A stretch of 64,000 nt of DNA from Yponomeuta sedellus (taxonomy: Eukaryota; Arthropoda; Insecta; Lepidoptera; Yponomeutidae). Of this stretch, positions 58,377 to 64,000 are shown in pieces. The notes below the pieces were generated by a model. The model searched no databases. It saw only the letters and a list, made by a program, of their open reading frames with translations, and was not told the origin of the DNA. The position numbers and the translations under genes were made by a program. Position 1 is the first letter of the stretch. Each line of letters opens with the position of its first letter. The stretch lies in the NCBI GenBank assembly GCA_934045075.1, contig OW203724.1, positions 23,217,721-23,281,720 on the forward strand, written 5' to 3'.

Positions 58377-58664
58377 CGTGCAATAATGTTACATGTGGCG
58401 GTCTGAATACTTTTTTGGTCTGAGTAGTTTTTTTCTTACTGTTAGCCAGTGGCATTGCTTCTAGAATTGTACAAATTAGACGGAATCTGTGAAATAAAGT
58501 CACATAAAATAAAGATACATATACAATTGTAAATAATGTAAATAATACAATTTACATACTGTTTGGCACTCAAGTCCTTAAAAAACCCTCGTAGAACTTT
58601 AGTTTATTACTAAAATATAAGTTTTGTTACAAAACAGTTTTTTGTAAAATATAAGTTTTTTAGT
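58377..58664. other. Unannotated spacer
   Basis: The second copy of the TTTAGTTTATTACTAAAATA repeat is here. Nothing else. Confidence 0.3.
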
Positions 58665-58775
58665 TAAAACTGCCGGCAGATGCTGGATGCGGCAAGCTGA
58701 AAACAGGGCGCTATGGCGCTCGTTAGGGGAGGGCTATGTCCAGCAGTGGACTAATATAGCCTGAAGAAGGAGGGC
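58665..58775 (+). mobile_element. LINE-a 3' end
   Basis: GCAGATGCTGGATGCGGCAA, GCGCTCGTTAGGGGAGGGCT, TCCAGCAGTGGACTAATATA and a GAAG tail. Last about 100 bp only. Confidence 0.65.
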
Positions 58776-59045
58776 ACTCAGAATCAGGTCACAGAGAGAG
58801 TGGGCTTAATCACCACGCATGACCATCGCGGATTGGCATTTTTAAGCGCTGAGGCATATTTTTTATCTATTTATAATAAACATACCACATGCGATACAGT
58901 ACCTACATTAAAAGTTGCCAAACTGTTACGTTTCATGGCGATGTGAACACCCCAGACACTCAGGTCACCTCACAATGTTTTCCTTTCGTTTTCCCCTAAC
59001 AGATGGCAAGTGGAATTGCTACTAAAACTTCACAAGTGTACGTAA
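58776..59045 (-). mobile_element. S2 SINE, head missing, with insertion
   Basis: Reverse: CATGACCATCGCGGATTGGC, CACCCCAGACACTCAGGTCA, CTACTAAAACTTCACAAGTG. About 70 bp of unrelated AT-rich DNA is inserted around 58,860-58,925. Confidence 0.6.
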
Positions 59046-59155
59046 CTTGTGATATTTACTTACCTTTTATGATAGATAGAAAAATAATTTATATGTATTT
59101 ACGAGTATTTATACTTTATTTATAATGTGCAACTATTATTGTATTGTGCATAATA

Positions 59156-59406
59156 TCGCTCATTTGGCAGAATATTGACGCAAATGTCCTTTTTCCAATT
59201 TTACAGGAGAGACCGTTGTTTCATTCAGAAGTGTTAGAACTTTGTCAAAATGCCACAACGACAGTGGCGCCGTCACGCGATAAAAAACAAAACTACATTA
59301 CTGTCATTTTTTCCCCAAGTGTAAACAGTTATTTCGGGTGTTTTGGCATACTTAACTCAAATTGGCAAAAAAGTACATTTGCGTCATTATTCTGCCAAAT
59401 GAGCGA
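59156..59406. mobile_element. MITE3, 251 bp, mariner-like TA target
   Basis: TIR TCGCTCATTTGGCAGAATAT continues with TTGACGCAAATGT, and pairs with the right end with one mismatch in the first 33 nt and looser pairing to about 50 nt. TA dinucleotides flank both ends (59,154-59,155 and 59,407-59,408). The 119-codon frame inside reads through the TIR and is not credible as a gene. Confidence 0.85.
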
Positions 59407-59689
59407 TATGTATTGTATTGTTCCGGGTAGCGGGGAACAAAAAAAAACAATCAGTTTTGCTGGTGATTTGTTGTTCACAGCACACACCAGCAATGCATGC
59501 TGAGTTGGTGACCTTTTTCTCTTGCCATGGAGGCACAATAATTTGTAAGAAGATGTTACTGTTTTTTTTTACTTTCTATTATTGATGTTCATCTTTCCCA
59601 TAACTGTGTTATTTTTTATGTGTGTGCATTTGTGGCAATTTAAATAAATGTTTTCTTTCCTTCTTCTTCATTCTTTCTAACTTCATAAC
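59407..59689. other. Unannotated spacer with retroelement-like tail
   Basis: 59,590-59,680 is T-rich with AATAAATG followed by CTTTC repeats, like a LINE 3' end. The rest is unrecognised. Confidence 0.35.
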
Positions 59690-59835
59690 AAAGTCATTGG
59701 TACATCCCGGGATTCGAATCCACAACCTGCGAATGAGAAGCCGGCGTCCTACCTCTTCGGTACTACCGTCCCACCAAGATACATCCAGAATCGAATTCAC
59801 GACCTCTCGCATATGAAGCAGACTATCTACCGGTG
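59690..59835 (-). mobile_element. Two tRNA-derived heads in tandem
   Basis: GCCCGGGATTCGAATCCACA-type box B (S2 head, to about 59,770) is followed by CAGAATCGAATTCACGACCT (second head, to about 59,835). This suggests SINE-into-SINE insertion. Confidence 0.55.
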
Positions 59836-60621
59836 ATTTGTCAACGCTCTTATATCGAACAAAACTTCAATTTGTAACGGTGCCATGACCACATAGCTTA
59901 CTAGCAACATCAACAGCTATTCAGGTTTCCTCACGACATTTAGCAATACATTTGGAGTATTTTCAGACAGTATATTTAAAATTAAAGGAATTGTGCAGAC
60001 TGATGGACATAGCCAGCCTTAACATTATTATGTCTACGTATTTAAGGTTTATAAATAAATAACAAATTGAATGTACTATATACAAGCTGTAAGTAATCCA
60101 AAGAAACAAAATAAATAATTTTGGTTCACGATTAGCTTTACTAGACTTTCAGAACGCACGCTTGCAACGAATTACCGACTTTACAGGACTCAATTTCACA
60201 CCAAACGGGTACTTTAAAGCGGTTTTTATTAACCTATCTTCACTCCGATCGACAGGACGACAGCTCTTGATAAAGACAAGCAATTTGTGCTGACTTCGTA
60301 CGTTTTTTGCAGGAAACTACTGGGTGCAGGAAAAACGTAAGCCCTATTCTGTTCCGTAATAGGGTGTTTTTACTTGATGGCCTTCAATAGGCAGTTAGGT
60401 GAAGTTGAAGCAGTTATGTTTCTGTCAATTTAGCTGCTATTGGCGATGTATGGAGACTGAGGGGTAAAATTATCTACTTGTGTGAATTGTCATACTTGAA
60501 TGCACATCAACCGTACCGTCCGTTGACTCGAGAGAATTACATTACATTGTTACACATTCTATTAAAGAATGATTTGCGTAGTTTTTTGTAAAGACATTTG
60601 GTACAAGTCATTGTCATCCAT
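59836..60621. other. Unannotated stretch
   Basis: Only a scrap of S2 (CAGGTTTCCTCACGACATTT near 59,923) is recognised. No gene. Confidence 0.35.
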
Positions 60622-60712
60622 CCATTATGTCCCCACCGAGGCGCACGAGTCTCTGCCAAGGAAGGTAAAGGCCATACTCCACCACGGGGGCTAAGTCCGG
60701 ATTGGTGGAGGT
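60622..60712 (+). repeat. RptA 5' fragment
   Basis: CATTATGTCCCCACCGAGGC to GTCCGGATTGGTGGAGG; 5' boundary altered. Confidence 0.6.
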
Positions 60713-60779
60713 TTTGGTTGAAGTATGTGTCAATATCCAAATCTGCTGTGGCTACCCGTCTTCCTAATTTCCTTTAGCA

Positions 60780-60915
60780 ACATTCCATCGTAAAGTTGTC
60801 TGGACGAAATTACTTTTAGTAATAAGACCGCCAATTGTATCTATATCATGTACTTTTGTAATTATTTTGAATTAAAATTGTGGTTTTTTTCCAGTGTTTA
60901 ATAAAGACTATTGTT
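60780..60915 (+). mobile_element. LINE-c 3' end, diverged
   Basis: AAAGTTGTCTGGACGAAATT, AGTAATAAGACCGCCA, then GTGTTTAATAAAGACTATTG. No tetranucleotide tail. Confidence 0.55.
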
Positions 60916-61521
60916 ATATTAAGAATATTGTGTGAATTCAAATTTCTTAGGGCAGTATTAAAATAGTGTTCTTATATCGGAGATGACTCTTTAAAACGCT
61001 AGAAAGATGTAGTTGGGTTACTAAATTCTTACAATAAGCACTCAAGAGTTATCCTAAGAGTGCTTTACTAAAACATTTCAAATTAATTCTTCATTCAATT
61101 CACCATTCCGCTGTGGATGCACGTGGTGCCATGCTCTTTCTTTCAATTTGTCTCTATTTTAGAGATAACCTGTGCTTTCATGATATTAAAGCCTTTAATG
61201 AACTCACAATTAAATAATTATTAATTAAATCACAATAGGCGAGCAATAAATTCTCTATTCAATCTCACAGAGACACGAACGGTACACTCACACAGCGATA
61301 GAGCGGCAATTGAGAATTCTATTAAAGCGGTGGATATTCATAGTTTATTAACAACTGCGTATTACATTCCTCCGTAATGATGGAGTAGGTGATGTGCTTG
61401 CGATGTCCGATTTGCTGGTGCACTCCCAAGGAATCATCGGCAGAAAACTCATATTGCTGGTATTGTATGGAAGCAGGCGTTACTTTGCGGAAATCCATCA
61501 TAGCATTAAAATGTGAAAATA
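60916..61521. other. Unannotated stretch
   Basis: No repeat or gene recognised. The 76-codon minus-strand frame at 61,322-61,552 shows nothing familiar. Confidence 0.35.
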
Positions 61522-61600
61522 GCTTTGCTGAATTCCGCCGAAAATACCACAAGCACCGTGCGGTTAGTTAATACACCGCCCTCCCTCCCACTTTTTCAAG
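61522..61600 (-). repeat. Relative of the 15.1-kb Penelope-like fragment
   Basis: TTTGCTGAATTCCGCCGAAA, ACCACAAGCACCGTGCGG and TAATACACCGCCCTCCCTCC. Unlike 15,112-15,200 it has no foldback, so it shows the ancestral arrangement. Confidence 0.5.
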
Positions 61601-62082
61601 CAGAAGCAAGACACGAACACACCACCACCGAAACTAATAAAATCACACAAATATACAAACCAAAAGGCCGATTTTTCAATCGTCGCATAATATTTATTCG
61701 TCGAATATAGTGTTAAACAACCATTTCAAAAATGTGTTGTAATATTTGCCTTTCCTTGTTATTTCACGGTGACATTTTTATATTATTTTGTATTACTTTA
61801 TTAGATGCATAAGTTTTATTCGAGGGTTGAAAACTCGAGTACAGTGGGCGATTTTTATAGTGGGCGGTTATTATAACATAGAGTTAATAAAAGGAGTGGA
61901 CAGGAACATACCTTACCCCGTAGCTTCTCGAAATTAATTATCCACGCTCACCTGCCCGCGTTATAGGGTGTGTAGGCTTCATTATTAGGTGTATATTATG
62001 CTCTAACAATTTGAGACTGAGCGAACAAATGGTCCGTGTCATGAATAAAACAGATAGTTTATTTTACAGAACATAAACACGT
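61601..62082. other. Unannotated spacer
   Basis: Nothing recognised beyond short A/T motifs. Confidence 0.3.
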
Positions 62083-62398
62083 TTAAAAACCAATTTAGAG
62101 GCTAAAAATTTCACCCATGCCGGGATTCGAACCCGCAACCTCTGGCTATCCGTGCCAGCGCTCTACCAATTGAGCCAATGGGCGACTCACCGGCATCAGT
62201 GAAATTTCGAACCTCTTTACACTATTCTCTGTATTACGTACAGGCAGCGACATCTGGCTTAAGCAAATTGCATCACTTACAGCCCCGACTACCTACTTTG
62301 CAGTTAGGTTTTACATCGGAACGATATCACTGTACCCACATGATTATACTATTTTTATTTTTAATGCACTAACCCGTGCTAAGGACAAATTTAAAAAT
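62083..62398 (-). repeat. tRS full unit, single
   Basis: Complete reverse unit, subfamily A: tail-side CCAATTTAGAGGCTAAAAA, domain 62,113-62,183, full body to CACTGTACCCACATGATTA, and the next unit's tail start at the right (TTTTTAATGCACTAACCCG). This indicates derivation from a tandem array. Confidence 0.85.
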
Positions 62399-62802
62399 TT
62401 TAATTTTAGCCTCGAAAATATTCTAACTATTTTGTAGTCTGAAGAATATGCACTGTTTTCCGACGTCAACGGTTATAACAAGGATAGGATTAAGACTAGA
62501 CTAACCTTCTGTATATTCTAGTAATGTTCAACACGAAGCACTAAAGTCAAAACTAGCTTAATGTACCTACTGGTTGTAGGATGGCACGAAGCTTACGTAA
62601 TTGTTTAACTTTCCTATCTGTACGTTTTAAGGGAAGTTTCTATTATAAATGTAGCAAGCTGAGGTGGCAGTGAGCTGGTCACATAATAATTAATACTCCT
62701 AAGAACTGATGGTCGATGGGGTTAGTTTGACCTCAGGCTTCCGCACTTAGTCTCGTGGTTTGGCCATTGTATGTAGCAAAGTTGGGAGCTTGCTACCGCT
62801 AG
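62399..62802. other. Spacer with a reverse S2-end piece
   Basis: 62,706-62,775 (GACCTCAGGCTTCCGCACTT) resembles, in reverse, the alternative S2 end at 26,075-26,130. No gene. Confidence 0.35.
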
Positions 62803-62862
62803 CCAGGTTTTTAAATTTGTCCTTAGCACGGGTTAGTGCATTAAAAATAAAAATAGTATAAA
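62803..62862 (+). repeat. tRS tail fragment
   Basis: AGGTTTTTAAATTTGTCCTT to AAAAATAGTATAA. Tail only. Confidence 0.65.
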
Positions 62863-63065
62863 CACAAACACGTGTTTCGGATTTGTTGTGGCTAATTTGG
62901 AATATTCGGAGTTCCGTATAATAAGCCTACGCAACAACAACGATACATTTTTACATTCTTCTTTCGTATTGAAAACGTCGACTCCTCCTCAGATATCTCG
63001 TCTGACTACTTACTAACTCTGTGCTATCATTACAACCTTATCCTTACTATAGTATGCAAGAAAAG

Positions 63066-63185
63066 GATCGGATAGATAGATAGATAGAGAACACTTTATT
63101 GTACGTAAAAATTACACAGATATTTCTTAACCTAAGAGTACAGACGGCGGCCTTATCACTAAAAGTGATCTCTTCCAGACAACCT
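63066..63185 (-). mobile_element. LINE-c 3' end with (GATA)n
   Basis: GATAGATAGATAGATAGAGA, ACTTTATTGTACGTAAAAAT, GGCGGCCTTATCACTAAAAG and TCTCTTCCAGACAACCTT. A well-preserved copy. Confidence 0.75.
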
Positions 63186-63594
63186 TCGGATGAACTAGAC
63201 TAATACATTAGAGAAGGAAGTAGATGTACAAAAAAAAAAAAAACATAGAAAACATTAATTTTAGAGGTTCCAAATACATGCCTCAATAACAGTGTGAATA
63301 AATAAAATAATCAACAGATACATACAAATAATTTACATAAATAAAAATAAAAAATGAATATTATACATAAATACATAAATAATTAACAAAATATACACAT
63401 TCAAAGGACATAAGTAGAACACAACAACAGCAGGACAATATTACAAAATTAAATAATAACAGTATTACAGTGTAGTAATGAGATAGAACTCCTTTACCAT
63501 ATATATATTTTGTTACGTTTTAATGAGTCTGTTTTCGATTAACTAGCGGGTAAACTATACAATTACTAATACTATTAATTAATAACTATTTGCA
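63186..63594. other. AT-rich low-complexity stretch
   Basis: An A13 run near 63,231 and A/T-rich ATACATAAATAC-type repeats. No gene. Confidence 0.4.
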
Positions 63595-63739
63595 TCAAGG
63601 TACTGGGCAAGCCTATTCTATATAAAACACAATATCCCAGGCACTGCTACGTCCGAGTGGTGCTTTCACCCATTTAGTGTGAGTGAAGATGCCATTAGGT
63701 AGATGAAAGGCCAAAGTTTAGTTTGGCCTTTCATTTACC
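63595..63739 (+). mobile_element. S4 SINE tail with terminal foldback
   Basis: The tail segment CAGGCACTGCTACGTCCGAG to CACCCATTTAGTGTGAGTGA, then arms 63,698-63,715 and 63,722-63,739 (18 nt, one mismatch, 6-nt spacer). Confidence 0.6.
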
Positions 63740-63814
63740 TTGCTTGCTTTATTGTAAAAGCGAGAATCAAATGGTTGTAGAGTCCCTTTCTTTAAAGGAC
63801 AGTATTCTATAATG

Positions 63815-63905
63815 AGACGACGAACGCGTGATGACTAAATAAGGTACGTTGATTTTAGTCTCTCTATCTCTATCTGAGAGATGGCCTGTGCCCTGCAGTG
63901 GGCCC
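63815..63905 (+). mobile_element. S2 SINE tail
   Basis: GAACGCGTGATGACTAAATA, CTCTATCTCTATCTGAGAGA, CTGTGCCCTGCAGTGGGCCC. Confidence 0.55.
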
Positions 63906-63968
63906 TAAACTAAATAAAATACATTACACTACAATTCTGGATTCGTTAATTGACTTACAAAGATGTAA

Positions 63969-64000
63969 CTGCCTCTACGGCGCAGCGGTAGCGCATCTGC
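63969..64000 (+). mobile_element. S1 SINE head, cut by window end
   Basis: GCCTCTACGGCGCAGCGGTA then GCGCATCTGC: the 5' tRNA-derived start of an S1 element (box A). A true tRNA gene cannot be excluded because the rest lies outside the window. Confidence 0.6.

Noticed and set aside
59144..59503. 119-codon frame
   Set aside because: It starts in and traverses both TIRs of MITE3.

Overview
The window looks like intergenic and intronic DNA from a lepidopteran (moth or butterfly) nuclear genome. It is AT-rich, has no bacterial-style gene packing, and is crowded with tRNA-derived SINEs, 5'-truncated LINE tails, MITEs, Helitron-like pieces and microsatellites of types familiar from Lepidoptera. The family names used here (RptA, RptB, RptG, tRS, S1-S4, LINE-a to LINE-e, MITE1-3) are local labels for sequences I could match to each other within the window. 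No repeat database was searched.

Only one locus looks like a host-type protein gene. A THAP-domain gene with five introns lies on the + strand at 9,529-11,367, behind a promoter-like stretch with two ATGGCGG motifs. It has canonical splice sites, but one zinc ligand is replaced by Tyr and exon 3 has a one-base frame conflict, so it may be decaying. A second candidate coding piece is a 48-codon exon on the - strand (15,500-15,643) with branch point, pyrimidine tract, AG acceptor and GTAAGA donor. I do not recognise its product. Nearly all other open frames fall in repeats or look like chance frames.

Layout: 1-9.2 kb is a mosaic of RptA, tRS, SINE, LINE tails and a Helitron-like piece. 9.2-11.6 kb is the THAP locus with a tRS insertion in intron 2. 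11.6-15.7 kb is RptA, SINEs, a Penelope-like fragment and the candidate exon. 15,769-19,866 is a near-perfect 2,049-bp tandem duplication. 20-23 kb holds an inverted pair of RptG. 23.5-30 kb is lower-copy DNA with possible conserved noncoding or promoter segments. 30.8-31.7 kb is an array of the 308-bp tRNA-like unit. 32.5-33.1 kb is a LINE end running into a (TATG)n tract of about 58 copies. 34-44 kb is mixed repeats and MITEs. 44.7-45.85 kb is a 146-bp satellite. 46-64 kb is mixed repeats and MITEs.

Two patterns stand out. First, the tRNA-like 308-bp unit (tRS) keeps intact Pol III box A and box B, occurs dispersed (once with a perfect 12-bp target duplication), in tandem, and in six places as head-to-head inverted pairs. 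Second, the window has an unusual number of short-spacer, perfect or near-perfect foldbacks (arms 13-70 nt, many spacers 2-6 nt), often inside repeats whose other copies lack the inverted arm. This suggests templated snap-back copying, or a library or assembly artefact that should be excluded first.
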